Positions 16,502-24,729 of a DNA stretch of 64,000 bases are shown here, one piece after another (position 1 is the first letter of the stretch; every line of letters begins with the position of its first letter). The position numbers and the translations under genes were made by a program. Source of the DNA: Siphonobacter aquaeclarae. Its GTDB lineage: Bacteria > Bacteroidota > Bacteroidia > Cytophagales > Spirosomataceae. The stretch spans positions 124,001 to 188,000 of the forward strand of contig NZ_FNGS01000011.1 of the NCBI RefSeq assembly GCF_900103285.1, written 5' to 3'. The notes under the pieces are model-generated. The model ran no database searches, was not told the DNA's origin, and saw only the letters and a list, made by a program, of their open reading frames with translations.

Positions 16502-17190
16502 TAATTTCTCTTATGCACATCACTCCCCCCCGACTTATGCACCTGCACGTTGCGGGCTTTGCCGGAGTAATAGACGTCGCTGCCGCCGGAGGCGTCAATA
16601 ATGGCTTCTTCGTTGGCGTGGATGTAGGCGTCTGAACCGCCGGAGGCGTCCACCGCGACGCGGTCCGCTTCGAGGTCACTGGCCTTCAGGTCGGAGCCGC
16701 CGCTGCATTTCGCGTCAAACCGGGCTACTTTTCCGGAAAGAATCAGATCGGAACCGCCGGTAGCGGAGGCAGTAAGCCGGTCTGCTGTCAGGGCGAGTTT
16801 GGCGTCAGAACCACCACCCAGATCCAGTACCAGTTCTTTGAAGTTCAGCGTACCTTCGGAGAAAACGTCTGAACCGCCGCCGGCACGAAGCTTGTTGAAG
16901 CTCTTGAATGTCAGATAGGCTTTGACGGAGTTATTCCGCTTCCAGCCGACGCCGTCACGGTCAATACGCAGAATCAGGGTGCCGTCTTTCACTTCCGAAA
17001 TCACTTCCTTTTCCTCCAGTCCTTTTACCTCGAACGTGAGCGATTCCGTGTTTCCCTGTTTCAGGTAAATATCAATTCCATGGCTGACCTGAATACCGGA
17101 AAAACCGGATACGGACCGTGATTTTTTCCATTCCTGGGCGTGCGCCTGCGCGGCGACCAGCATAGCGGTAAGGGCGAGTAGTTTTTTCAT
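16501..17190 (-). CDS. Exported GIN/DUF2807 beta-helix protein with seven GGSD turns
   Basis: This 229-residue protein has a signal peptide (residues 1-19) and then the DUF2807 'head GIN' fold. Seven GGSD tetrapeptides lie at residues 105, 126, 145, 164, 184, 202 and 221, spaced 18-21 residues, marking regular turns of a beta-solenoid. The family is named as putative adhesin head domains but its role is unproven. Its ATG overlaps the stop of the upstream M48 protease gene by one base (TGATG), suggesting translational coupling and a shared function at the cell envelope. Confidence 0.85.
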   Translation of the reverse strand: MKKLLALTAMLVAAQAHAQEWKKSRSVSGFSGIQVSHGIDIYLKQGNTESLTFEVKGLEEKEVISEVKDGTLILRIDRDGVGWKRNNSVKAYLTFKSFNKLRAGGGSDVFSEGTLNFKELVLDLGGGSDAKLALTADRLTASATGGSDLILSGKVARFDAKCSGGSDLKASDLEADRVAVDASGGSDAYIHANEEAIIDASGGSDVYYSGKARNVQVHKSGGSDVHKRN

Positions 17191-19343
17191 CAGGGATGTT
17201 GGTTTTGGGAAAGAGATGCGGAAGATGGGGGAAACGTTGCAGCCGTTCCGAAAGAAACCAGTGCGGCCTGCCTTTCAAGTGATGTTTTCTGGGCCTTTCC
17301 TTCAAGAAAGCGCAGGCGTTGGTAGACATCAAACCGCAGCTTGACGATTTCCGAAACGGTGCGAAAGTCGACATGCCATTGGTCATCAAGGTACTTCGGA
17401 GCAGTCTCCACATAAGCACGGACCTGCCCGATCAATTCTCCGTCCGTGTCGTTTTCCCTCTCTTTTTGAAGCAATGGAAGAATCTCGCCAAAAGCACACC
17501 TGACATCGTTTTCCTTTTCTTCCAACGCCTGAATCTCCCGAATCCATTGGTTTTGCGTGGCCGATTCCGGTTCCTCCACCATTGCGTTGAGACGGGTACC
17601 TATTTCTTCCGTTTCAGTTACAAAACGCTGGCGGGCAGCTGTACAAGCAAACAGTTCGCGGTAGGCGTTTGTCAGTTCCTGATTTGGCCCGTCCTTACTT
17701 TTGGCAAACAGGTAAATCGCCCGGTCTGCTTCTTTCCGGGTTGTTTTAAGCTCCTCAATTTCCTTTTCCAGTTCCCGTTGAAGGGTGAAAGCACCTTCCG
17801 CTCTATAGCGTCTGCCATCAAAATCAAACGTCCGGATTTCCTTTGCGTTGGTTTGAATAAAGCCAAGTAGGTTGTAATCCTCTTCATCACTGCTGATCCA
17901 GTCTGAAAGTCCCTGTACCTCATCGGAAAAAACGGATACCCAGTCTTCCCCGGCTATCCCCCCCTCCAGGTCGAACGACTCGATCACGCGGTTGTTGTAA
18001 TACGTTCCAAACAGCCTGGGGAAACCGTATTTCTCTTCGTCTTCTTCAACCAGTTTTACGTAGCCGGCATGATCCAGGACTACAGGCGTTTCTTCAAATT
18101 TTACAGGGGCGTAGAGAAGATCGGTCATTGCGTGCTGAAACTTCTCCGGTTGTGTGAACAAAACCCATGCCGGTTCGGTATAACTCTCTGAAGGAATACT
18201 GAGTTTTCTCAGGTATTTTTCCCGCTCTTCACGTGCGGGGTGAGAGGCCCATTGATTCTTGAAATTAACCCGACCGGTAATAAGTCGGGCAAGGTCTTCG
18301 TCTTCCACCCGAACCATCCCGTTCGCAAAGGCAATTCCTTTTTCACGGGCAATATTCTCCATTACCCAGCTTTGGTTCCGGTAGGCATTAGCTGACCTGT
18401 ATTTCAGTCCGATGAGGGCGTTTAACTGCTGGATCATCGCATCATAAGCAGCGGATGCTACCTCTATTTTCCGCAGCGCCTGAATCTGCTGTTCGCTCCC
18501 GGCCACGCTTGCTCCTACTGCATCGGCATCGAATTCCATTTCACGGGAAAGGCCCATGTTCGTTTTTGCAAGCAGGTTATGAACGGACCGGAGAACGCGA
18601 ATGCACTGGGTAACAAACCAGCGGGTCAAACCTGCGAAAATGGCGAAAACAGAATGCCACTCACCCCAGGTATGAAGCAGATTCAACCAGCCGTCGTTTT
18701 CATACAGAAGGTTATAAATGATCTTGTTCGTTTGGTATACATAAGAGCCCAGGCGCGTGCTCTTTTGCGAAAAATGCCCGAATTCATGCCCGACAACTGC
18801 CTTCAATTCACTGATTGTCAAAGCATTTACCAGACCAAGGCCGATAATCAGGTTTTTTCGGACGGGAAGAAACATACTCCAGAAAGTGGAGTCATAAAAC
18901 ACCGCAGCATTGACTTCCGGAGAAAGGAATATCTTCCTGGGCAGCGGCGCATGCGCTTCCCGGGCAGTTCGGTATACAAACTCAAACAGGAGCGGCTCGT
19001 CGGCTTCCCGAATCTCAATCATACCTGACACGTCGGTTTTTTGCCAGGTAAACAGAAATTTAATCAGGAAAAACAGGGTCATTCCACCGAACCCGAGCAA
19101 TCCCACCCAGGCGAATAGAAGAAGACTGATACGGGAATTCTCGGTGAGAAATACAAGCAGCCACCAAAGCGCAGCGAATAGCACAATTGCAGCCACAAGC
19201 ACCAGAAAGTACGTCAGTATAAAAAGTAGAATCCCGCCAATAACCTTTCTGACGTGCTTCTTGTACTCAGGAGACGGTTGATTTAAGTCGGCAGGAATAG
19301 AAGAGGGCGCAGGCGGATAAAGTCCGTTGAGTTGATCAGGCAT
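17190..19343 (-). CDS. M48-family membrane metalloprotease, large form
   Basis: This 717-residue protein has two strong membrane spans (about residues 35-62 and 75-98) and then an M48 peptidase domain with the zinc motif VVGHEFGHFSQ and the third ligand in EMEFDADAVGA. A long C-terminal part rich in charged helices follows and is not recognised. M48 enzymes (HtpX/Ste24-like) cleave membrane proteins. The ATG at 19343 was preferred over 19403 because the extra 20 codons lie inside a terminator hairpin of the upstream gene. The stop codon overlaps the start of the GIN protein gene. Confidence 0.83.
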   Translation of the reverse strand: MPDQLNGLYPPAPSSIPADLNQPSPEYKKHVRKVIGGILLFILTYFLVLVAAIVLFAALWWLLVFLTENSRISLLLFAWVGLLGFGGMTLFFLIKFLFTWQKTDVSGMIEIREADEPLLFEFVYRTAREAHAPLPRKIFLSPEVNAAVFYDSTFWSMFLPVRKNLIIGLGLVNALTISELKAVVGHEFGHFSQKSTRLGSYVYQTNKIIYNLLYENDGWLNLLHTWGEWHSVFAIFAGLTRWFVTQCIRVLRSVHNLLAKTNMGLSREMEFDADAVGASVAGSEQQIQALRKIEVASAAYDAMIQQLNALIGLKYRSANAYRNQSWVMENIAREKGIAFANGMVRVEDEDLARLITGRVNFKNQWASHPAREEREKYLRKLSIPSESYTEPAWVLFTQPEKFQHAMTDLLYAPVKFEETPVVLDHAGYVKLVEEDEEKYGFPRLFGTYYNNRVIESFDLEGGIAGEDWVSVFSDEVQGLSDWISSDEEDYNLLGFIQTNAKEIRTFDFDGRRYRAEGAFTLQRELEKEIEELKTTRKEADRAIYLFAKSKDGPNQELTNAYRELFACTAARQRFVTETEEIGTRLNAMVEEPESATQNQWIREIQALEEKENDVRCAFGEILPLLQKERENDTDGELIGQVRAYVETAPKYLDDQWHVDFRTVSEIVKLRFDVYQRLRFLEGKAQKTSLERQAALVSFGTAATFPPSSASLSQNQHP

Positions 19344-19364
19344 ACGATGGGTTAATTTTCCGCA

Positions 19365-19396
19365 AAAAACGAAAGGCTCCGGATATTTCCGAAGCC
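19365..19396 (-). terminator. Terminator of the NAD(P)-binding oxidoreductase gene
   Basis: The minus strand carries a 9-bp stem (ggcttcgga/tccggagcc, one mismatch) and then a T-rich run, 52 bases after the stop. It supports the shorter start of the M48 gene. Confidence 0.72.
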
Positions 19397-19447
19397 CGTT
19401 CATTTTCCTTTTTTAAATTATTTCTACGGGTATACCTGCGCCGTCGC

Positions 19448-20080
19448 CTACTTCCCCGACAACGCCGGATACCGGTATAATGCCGTCGGTTTTTCCGCCT
19501 GCCGGATCAAAAAATCCGCCACATCCGCCCGGCTGACCGCGCCAATACCCATGCCTTTGTATAGCTCCGTTTCAACGCGGTAGTGGCCGGTAAAGGGGCC
19601 GTCTGTCAGTCGCCCGGGACGGACAATTACCCACTTCATCGCCGAGTTGGCGACGACGGATTCCATCCGGGTCTTGTCTGCATATACGTCGCCAAGTATT
19701 AGCCGGAACAGCAACCGCATCGGCAGGGAATTGAAGGCAGCACTATCCCCCGCTCCGAATCCGGTCAGTACCACCACCGGTATCTGAAAATTCAATTCAT
19801 TCTTCACTTCGATGAGCAGACAGGCGAAATCGGAATACAGCGTCGTAGCCCCGGTATTGCGGCCTGTGCCGAGGGTAACAATTACCGCGTCGGCGCCGGC
19901 TATTACATCCATAAGATCGATTTTCTCAAGCGCGCTGCCTTTCCGGTCAGTGAGGTCCGGATGGGCAGGCAGTCCCGTTCCGGAGCGCGACAGGGCCGTT
20001 ACCCGGTGTCCCCGGTCCAACGCCTGCCTGACCGTTTCCTGCCCCACGCCGGCAGACGCCCCGATGATGGTCAGATTCAT
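19448..20080 (-). CDS. NAD(P)H-binding SDR-like oxidoreductase
   Basis: This 210-residue protein begins with a nucleotide-binding GASAGVGQETVRQAL loop and has the atypical SDR/NmrA-like features VIVTLGTG, VVVLTGFGAGD and WVIVRPGRLTDG. The substrate is unknown. It is transcribed away from an HxlR-type regulator with a 97-base intergenic space, and such neighbours are often regulator and target. An exact -7 match at 20104-20111 gives a very short leader. Confidence 0.83.
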   Translation of the reverse strand: MNLTIIGASAGVGQETVRQALDRGHRVTALSRSGTGLPAHPDLTDRKGSALEKIDLMDVIAGADAVIVTLGTGRNTGATTLYSDFACLLIEVKNELNFQIPVVVLTGFGAGDSAAFNSLPMRLLFRLILGDVYADKTRMESVVANSAMKWVIVRPGRLTDGPFTGHYRVETELYKGMGIGAVSRADVADFLIRQAEKPTALYRYPALSGK

Positions 20081-20103
20081 ATTATTCCCGTTTTTTCTTT
20101 TCC

Positions 20104-20111
20104 CAAAGCTA
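20104..20111 (-). promoter_or_regulatory. Promoter -7 element for the SDR-like gene
   Basis: The minus strand reads TAGCTTTG, an exact TAnnTTTG match, 24 bases before the start codon. Confidence 0.5.
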
Positions 20112-20133
20112 AAACGGGGCGTCCGGCGACTGT

Positions 20134-20141
20134 TAATTTTG
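20134..20141 (+). promoter_or_regulatory. Promoter -7 element for the HxlR regulator
   Basis: The plus strand reads TAATTTTG, an exact match, about 37 bases before the GTG start. It lies back to back with the divergent promoter, a layout in which one bound HxlR dimer could affect both. Confidence 0.5.
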
Positions 20142-20177
20142 GCGGCAGAAACAACTACCTTTCAGGATACCACCGTC

Positions 20178-20525
20178 GTGAAAAACAAACACAAGCAGGG
20201 ACAGCTCCGGGACGTGCAGGACGTCATTGACATCATCGGCGGGCGCTGGCGGGGCGCCATTCTCGCCAGTCTGTGCGACCGCGAAAAACGCTTCAACGAC
20301 CTTCGGCGCGACGTTGGCGAGATTACCCCGCGTATCCTTATCAAGGAGCTGAAGTACCTCGAACTGAACAAACTCATCGGCCGGAACGAAGAAGCGCCGA
20401 CGAAAGTCTCCTACTACATGACGCCGCACGGGAAATCCCTCGAACCGCTGATCGGCGCGATTGTGGCCTGGGGACGAAAACACCGCGAGGTTATTCTCTC
20501 TGAACCGCTCGAAGTTACCCCATAA
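20178..20525 (+). CDS. HxlR-family winged-helix transcription regulator
   Basis: The 115-residue reading from GTG 20178 covers the complete HxlR domain: DVIGGRW-type start (VIDIIGGRWRGAILASL), RFNDLRR, ITPRILIKELKYLELNKLI, and the wing with SYYMTPHGKSLEPLI. HxlR proteins are dimers that often sense electrophiles or redox stress and control a divergent oxidoreductase, as may be the case here. The longer in-frame reading enters the divergent gene, so GTG is the best start. Confidence 0.85.
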   Translation: MKNKHKQGQLRDVQDVIDIIGGRWRGAILASLCDREKRFNDLRRDVGEITPRILIKELKYLELNKLIGRNEEAPTKVSYYMTPHGKSLEPLIGAIVAWGRKHREVILSEPLEVTP

Positions 20526-20552
20526 AAAAAGTCCCGGAGGTATCCCCGGGAC
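20524..20552 (-). terminator. Terminator of the Hint-domain protein gene
   Basis: The minus strand has a GC hairpin (gtcccgg...ccgggac) followed by seven T, about 20 bases after the stop of the minus-strand gene. It directly adjoins the HxlR stop on the other side. Confidence 0.8.
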
Positions 20553-20571
20553 CTGCCTGTTTGCGTTCAGG

Positions 20572-21519
20572 TTACTTGGTCATGACTACTGTTCCGTTGA
20601 CGACATAGGTACCCTTGTCTGTCACCAGGTTGTATACGGTTTCTGTCGACCGGCTATGGCTCTGTGTCAGAAATACTTCATAGTTTTTCAGGGTACCGTT
20701 TTCGGCTACATACAGGGTATCCCCTACCCGTACCTCTTCCATACGCATCGCGCCGCGGGCAGTCAGTACCGGGTGATTGGCCGTAGCTTCCAGGCGGGTA
20801 GTCGCCCAGCCGGTCGCAGCAGATGCCGTTACCCGCGCCGCGGGATCGATCAGCGTCAACTGTGTCAGGGAGAAAGACCGGCCGGTATGTACGTCTGTTC
20901 CGAGAACCGTCGCGGTTTCAGACAGCTTCGTCTGCGCATGGATACTCAGGATTTTTTCACCTTTCTGAATTGTTGAAATTGCCTGCTGCGAGCCATCTGC
21001 CAGCGTTACCAGCGCGTCAGCAGGGAAGCAGTACTCGATCTTTTCGCCTTCCTTCGCGGCTGCCGGTGTGCCGCCTGCGCCCGACTTCGTCAACGCGAAG
21101 GCGATGCAGGACGCCATGCCTTTCATCGCTTCTTCACCATACTTGAGGTCGTCGATGTACTTGCCCCATACCTCGCCCGGCGCATCCGGACTCGGCATCG
21201 GGAAGGCGCGGAACTTGCCGTCTTTGGGCGTCGTATAGATCACGTACATGCCCAGTTCGGCCATTTTCTCCGTTTCGAAGAGCTTGAAGAGGTATACACG
21301 GCGTTCGGTCCCGTCGGAAAACTTGAACACGAAGGGATCGCCGCTGCGGTCGAGGATAAAGCTTCCGGCCTTGACGTAGGTATCCTTTTCCAGGTTTTTG
21401 ACCGTGATCTTTTTCGCGGCTTCGTATTCAGCTGCCGTGATGGGGCGCTTTTCACCGTCCTGGGCAACAGCCTGCAGCATCAGTGAGCAGGCAAGAAGAG
21501 TAAAGAATGTTTTTTTCAT
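20572..21519 (-). CDS. Exported protein with C-terminal Hint (hedgehog/intein) domain
   Basis: This 315-residue protein has a signal peptide (1-19), an unrecognised N-terminal part (20-160) and a Hint domain from Cys164 (CFPADALVTLADGSQ). The TxxH motif is at Thr246-His249 (TANHPVLT), and the final strands include VYNLVTDKGTYVVNG. There is no His-Asn dipeptide or C-extein at the end, so it resembles hedgehog-type cleavage more than splicing. Autoprocessing would release residues 20-163 outside the membrane (inference). It starts 21 bases after the flavin amine oxidase gene and closes that operon. Confidence 0.8.
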   Translation of the reverse strand: MKKTFFTLLACSLMLQAVAQDGEKRPITAAEYEAAKKITVKNLEKDTYVKAGSFILDRSGDPFVFKFSDGTERRVYLFKLFETEKMAELGMYVIYTTPKDGKFRAFPMPSPDAPGEVWGKYIDDLKYGEEAMKGMASCIAFALTKSGAGGTPAAAKEGEKIEYCFPADALVTLADGSQQAISTIQKGEKILSIHAQTKLSETATVLGTDVHTGRSFSLTQLTLIDPAARVTASAATGWATTRLEATANHPVLTARGAMRMEEVRVGDTLYVAENGTLKNYEVFLTQSHSRSTETVYNLVTDKGTYVVNGTVVMTK

Positions 21520-21540
21520 AACGAGATAAGAAAGAGTGAT

Positions 21541-23094
21541 TTATCCGGCAGAAACGCGCTTGTGAAGCATGTCAACGGCATAGCGGGCCGATTCGAAGGC
21601 CCCTGCCATCCACGCCGGGAGGTTGCTGGCGTGCTCGCCGGCAAAGTAGATTTCATCGTCGTTGCGGGTCATGACCGGGTACAGACGCTGCCGGGCCGAA
21701 TCGGAGTATACGCCCCAGCCGCCCTTCGAATACGGGATTTTGTGCCACGCCAGGGAAAAGGCATTTTCAAACTCCTGCGCGTATTGCGGGTGAATTCTGG
21801 CCCCTTGCTCCAGCGCGAGCTTCTGCCGTTCGGCGAGGGAGAGCGCGCCGACTTTCTTCGCCGTTCCGTGGAAATTGTACATACCCTTCAGGACCCCTTT
21901 CGGGCCGAGCATGCCGTGTACGGGGTAGAAGATCTGGGTAATGTCCATGTTGGTTTTGGAGATTCCCCCGAAAATACCGTCGTCTTCTTCCCAGAAACGC
22001 CGCTTGAACTGAATACCAATTTTGCAGGTCTCCATGTACGGCACGAAATCGGCCGCGCGCTGTACTTCACCGGATAGGTCGGAAGCGATGCCCTTCAGCA
22101 TGGGTAGCGGCAGGGTGCAGATGCAGTAGTCTCCTTTCATTTCCTGCTTCTGCCCGGTTTTTTTGTCGAGATAGACGATCCGGACGCCCGGTTGTGTCTT
22201 CCGGATTTCGAGGATTTCACAGGAAAGCCGGATTTTGTCCCCAAGCAGTTTCGTAAACGCCCGGGGGATCATGTCCATCCCGCCGACCGGCTGGAGGAGT
22301 ATCGGCTGCTGATTGAAGGTATACTCCCCGACGTTTGCAAAGGCCGGATGTGTCAGCCCCGATTCCACAATGTCCTTCAGCGCATACGGCTCGGCGATTT
22401 TACCGGCCTGAAGGCCCGCTGCCGCCGGTGTCGCGTAGCCGTGGCGTTCGGAGCCTTTGTATTTTTTGTTGAGATCGAGATCGCCTTCTTCCCGGAGCCA
22501 GGCGACGTACCGTTCAACGTCCTCGGCGCTCATCGGCAGGTCGAGCGCTTTCTGATCTACCGCCTTGGCAACCAGTTCAGTGAGGTAGCCGCGCATGTCG
22601 GCGTGTACTTCCCGGGCGCGAACGCGCTTGTTAGCCAGTGCTCCCCGGGTACTTTCGGAGAAATAATAGCCGGCTTCGTTGAGGTTGCCGAATATTTCGA
22701 CCGGCACCTTGAGCTCGCGGCAATACTGAACCGTCAGGTGGTGGTGATGCGGAATCCGGGCGGCGCCGGCGTTGAGGTAGTACCCTTCGTCGAACTGACA
22801 GACTTGTTTTTCGCCGCCGATTTCGGTTTCGGAAGTACCCTTCCGGACAGTCCAGATACGTCCGCCGGTGCGGTCGCGGGCTTCGAGAAGCGTGCAATCG
22901 TATCCCAGCTTGCCGAGTTCATATGCGGCTGACATGCCTGCCAGACCGGCGCCGAGGATGACGATTTTCTTGCCGTTGGGTTTTTCGTTTCGGGGGAGAT
23001 GAAAAGGCTTTGCGGGTGCTTCCGGAAGAAAACCCAACGCCGCCATCGCCAGGTAGCTGTTACCCGACTTTTCGATAAATTCTCTTCTCGTCAT
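21541..23094 (-). CDS. Exported flavin monoamine/L-amino acid oxidase
   Basis: This 517-residue FAD protein has a twin-arginine-like export start (MTRREFIEKSGNSYLAMAAL). A Rossmann fold follows (VILGAGLAGMSAAYELG, LLEARDRTGGRIWT), and the C-terminal FAD segment is YFAGEHASNLPAWMAGAFESAR. It belongs to the amine oxidase family that deaminates amines or L-amino acids, making hydrogen peroxide and ammonia. The ATG at 23094 is fixed by the RR signal. It lies between an exported aminotransferase and an exported Hint protein. The physiological substrate is unknown. Confidence 0.86.
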   Translation of the reverse strand: MTRREFIEKSGNSYLAMAALGFLPEAPAKPFHLPRNEKPNGKKIVILGAGLAGMSAAYELGKLGYDCTLLEARDRTGGRIWTVRKGTSETEIGGEKQVCQFDEGYYLNAGAARIPHHHHLTVQYCRELKVPVEIFGNLNEAGYYFSESTRGALANKRVRAREVHADMRGYLTELVAKAVDQKALDLPMSAEDVERYVAWLREEGDLDLNKKYKGSERHGYATPAAAGLQAGKIAEPYALKDIVESGLTHPAFANVGEYTFNQQPILLQPVGGMDMIPRAFTKLLGDKIRLSCEILEIRKTQPGVRIVYLDKKTGQKQEMKGDYCICTLPLPMLKGIASDLSGEVQRAADFVPYMETCKIGIQFKRRFWEEDDGIFGGISKTNMDITQIFYPVHGMLGPKGVLKGMYNFHGTAKKVGALSLAERQKLALEQGARIHPQYAQEFENAFSLAWHKIPYSKGGWGVYSDSARQRLYPVMTRNDDEIYFAGEHASNLPAWMAGAFESARYAVDMLHKRVSAG

Positions 23095-23110
23095 AATGGG
23101 AAAGGAAAGG

Positions 23111-23178
23111 ACGAAGACCGCCCGGCTGCCGAGCCGGGAAACCACAGACCAGTGCGACTCCCGCCGGGCAGTCTTCGT
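23111..23178 (-). other. Intercistronic RNA hairpin with two alternative folds
   Basis: Outer arms 23111-23125 and 23164-23178 match at 14 of 15 positions. Inside, 23121-23127 pairs perfectly with 23132-23138 around a 4-base loop. The two folds share bases and cannot form together. No T tract follows, so this is likelier an mRNA processing or stability element than a terminator. Confidence 0.55.
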
Positions 23179-23187
23179 TCGGAAAAA

Positions 23188-24387
23188 TCAGGAAGCGACT
23201 TTGGTGAACGCCTCCGTAAAGGCCTTCATTTCATCCATGGTACCGATCGAAACCCGGCACCAGTGCTGGCCGTCGAAAAACCAGTTCCGGACCATGACGC
23301 CTTCGTTCATCAGCTTGGCATTCAGTTCGGAACCTTTCATATTGACCGGAAACAGCATGAAATTGGCATACGACGGTATGACCTTGTACCCCGCTTTGGT
23401 GAGGAAGTCCATGGCATATTTCTTGGACTCGGCGGTCTTTGTCAATACCATCTTCTGGTTGTCGGCATCGGCAAAGGCGGCGATTGCGCCGCGGATCGTC
23501 GGGAGGGACAGCCCGAAGCCGTTCATCGTGTATTTGGAAATATCCTGGAGCAGCTCGGGCTTGCCGAGGGCATAGCCCAGGCGCATGCCCGCGAAGGCAT
23601 ACAGCTTGGAAAGCGTGCGAAGTACGATAACATTCTTGCCTTCCTTCACCTTGTCGACCATGCAATCCGTTTTCGGGTCCGTGGCGTAGTCGATGTAGGC
23701 TTCGTCAACCAGCACGGGTACCTTCGGCGATACCTCGTCGATAAACTTCCGCAGCTTATCGGGCGGAAGCATATTACCGGTCGGGTTATTCGGATTGCAG
23801 ATATAGATGAGGCTGTGTTTGGCCGGATCGGCTTTAGCCGCCATCGCGTCGAGGTCGTACTGGTAATCGGCAGTCAGTTTGACTTTGTCGATCGGGAATT
23901 TCTCGTCGTTACCCGAGATGTAGCACGGATCGCCGACCATGATCGTCCCTTTCGTAGCAAAGTGCATCAGGCTGGCGTTGAGCAGTTCGGTCGAACCGCA
24001 GCCAAGCTTGATGAAGCTTTTCGACGGGCCGCCCCATCCGCCGGCAGCTGCCTGGGGCATGGGAACGCCGTCTTTTTCGGAGATGGCCTTGTAGAGATCC
24101 ATCGTAGCCCGCATGGCGTAGCGGTTCGCTTCCAGGAGCGAGTCGCCGACGGCCTGCTTCGTTTTGGCGGAAAGTCCCCACGGATTTTCATTCGCCCCAA
24201 GCCGGGCCTTTACGGCCGCCGGAGGCAGTGCGTCGGCTGCCAGGGCCGCGCGGAACTCATGAGAAAGGTCCAGGTACAACTCCTGTCTTGCCACAGGATC
24301 CGCATAGGCCTTTTGCAGCAACGAAGGCAGCGCGGTTGCACCTACAGTCAAAGCAGCTGAATTCTTAAGCCATAGACGACGGTTCAT
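23188..24387 (-). CDS. Exported class I PLP aminotransferase (HisC-like)
   Basis: This 399-residue fold-type I aminotransferase starts with a twin-arginine-type leader (MNRRLWLKNSAAL) and about 30 residues of export signal. The histidinol-phosphate aminotransferase-like core has ARLGANENPWG, CNPNNPTG (PLP ring contact), DEAYIDYA and the PLP-lysine segment TLSKLYAFAGMRLGY. A cytoplasmic HisC would lack the leader, so this is a secreted or periplasmic relative with unknown substrate. It is the first gene of a three-gene minus-strand unit of exported proteins. PLP enzymes outside the cytoplasm usually fold before Tat export, which fits the RR motif. Confidence 0.84.
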   Translation of the reverse strand: MNRRLWLKNSAALTVGATALPSLLQKAYADPVARQELYLDLSHEFRAALAADALPPAAVKARLGANENPWGLSAKTKQAVGDSLLEANRYAMRATMDLYKAISEKDGVPMPQAAAGGWGGPSKSFIKLGCGSTELLNASLMHFATKGTIMVGDPCYISGNDEKFPIDKVKLTADYQYDLDAMAAKADPAKHSLIYICNPNNPTGNMLPPDKLRKFIDEVSPKVPVLVDEAYIDYATDPKTDCMVDKVKEGKNVIVLRTLSKLYAFAGMRLGYALGKPELLQDISKYTMNGFGLSLPTIRGAIAAFADADNQKMVLTKTAESKKYAMDFLTKAGYKVIPSYANFMLFPVNMKGSELNAKLMNEGVMVRNWFFDGQHWCRVSIGTMDEMKAFTEAFTKVAS

Positions 24388-24729
24388 CTTTTGTAAAGGT
24401 TTTGATAGTGAAGTGTGCGTGCGGCCTAAATGGGACTATGAGAAGACGGAGTAGAAAATTTTCTAAAATATACCAAATTCTGAAAATTTATTTCCCGTTC
24501 TGAGGTTAAAAATAGGGTTTCATTTGGGAGATTCCAAGCAACCCCAAACACTCATTTTTCTAATTTTTACAATTTATGTCTCCATTTGTCGTCATTTCGT
24601 AACTTAAAAAATGATCATTCGACAAAATTTTCATCCAAATCGTCTTTTTTAAAACCTATTTTCAGACAATCCGACAAAAGTGCCTTGCAGACCGGTTTTC
24701 GGGTCCGGATTCCTACCTTTGCCGGGCGT
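24388..24729. other. A/T-rich divergent gap upstream of proB
   Basis: This 342-base stretch holds no credible gene. It is markedly A/T-rich between 24450 and 24670. The proB promoter element lies at its right end. No exact -7 match was found for the leftward aminotransferase gene. Confidence 0.6.
24714..24721 (+). promoter_or_regulatory. Promoter -7 element directly before proB
   Basis: TACCTTTG matches TAnnTTTG exactly and ends 8 bases before the ATG. If used, the transcript would begin at or within a base or two of the start codon, so proB would be leaderless or nearly so. Confidence 0.55.

Noticed and set aside
24388-24729. Riboswitch upstream of proB or of the aminotransferase gene
   Set aside because: The gap is A/T-rich without the conserved cores of known amino-acid or vitamin riboswitches, and the proB promoter leaves no leader.
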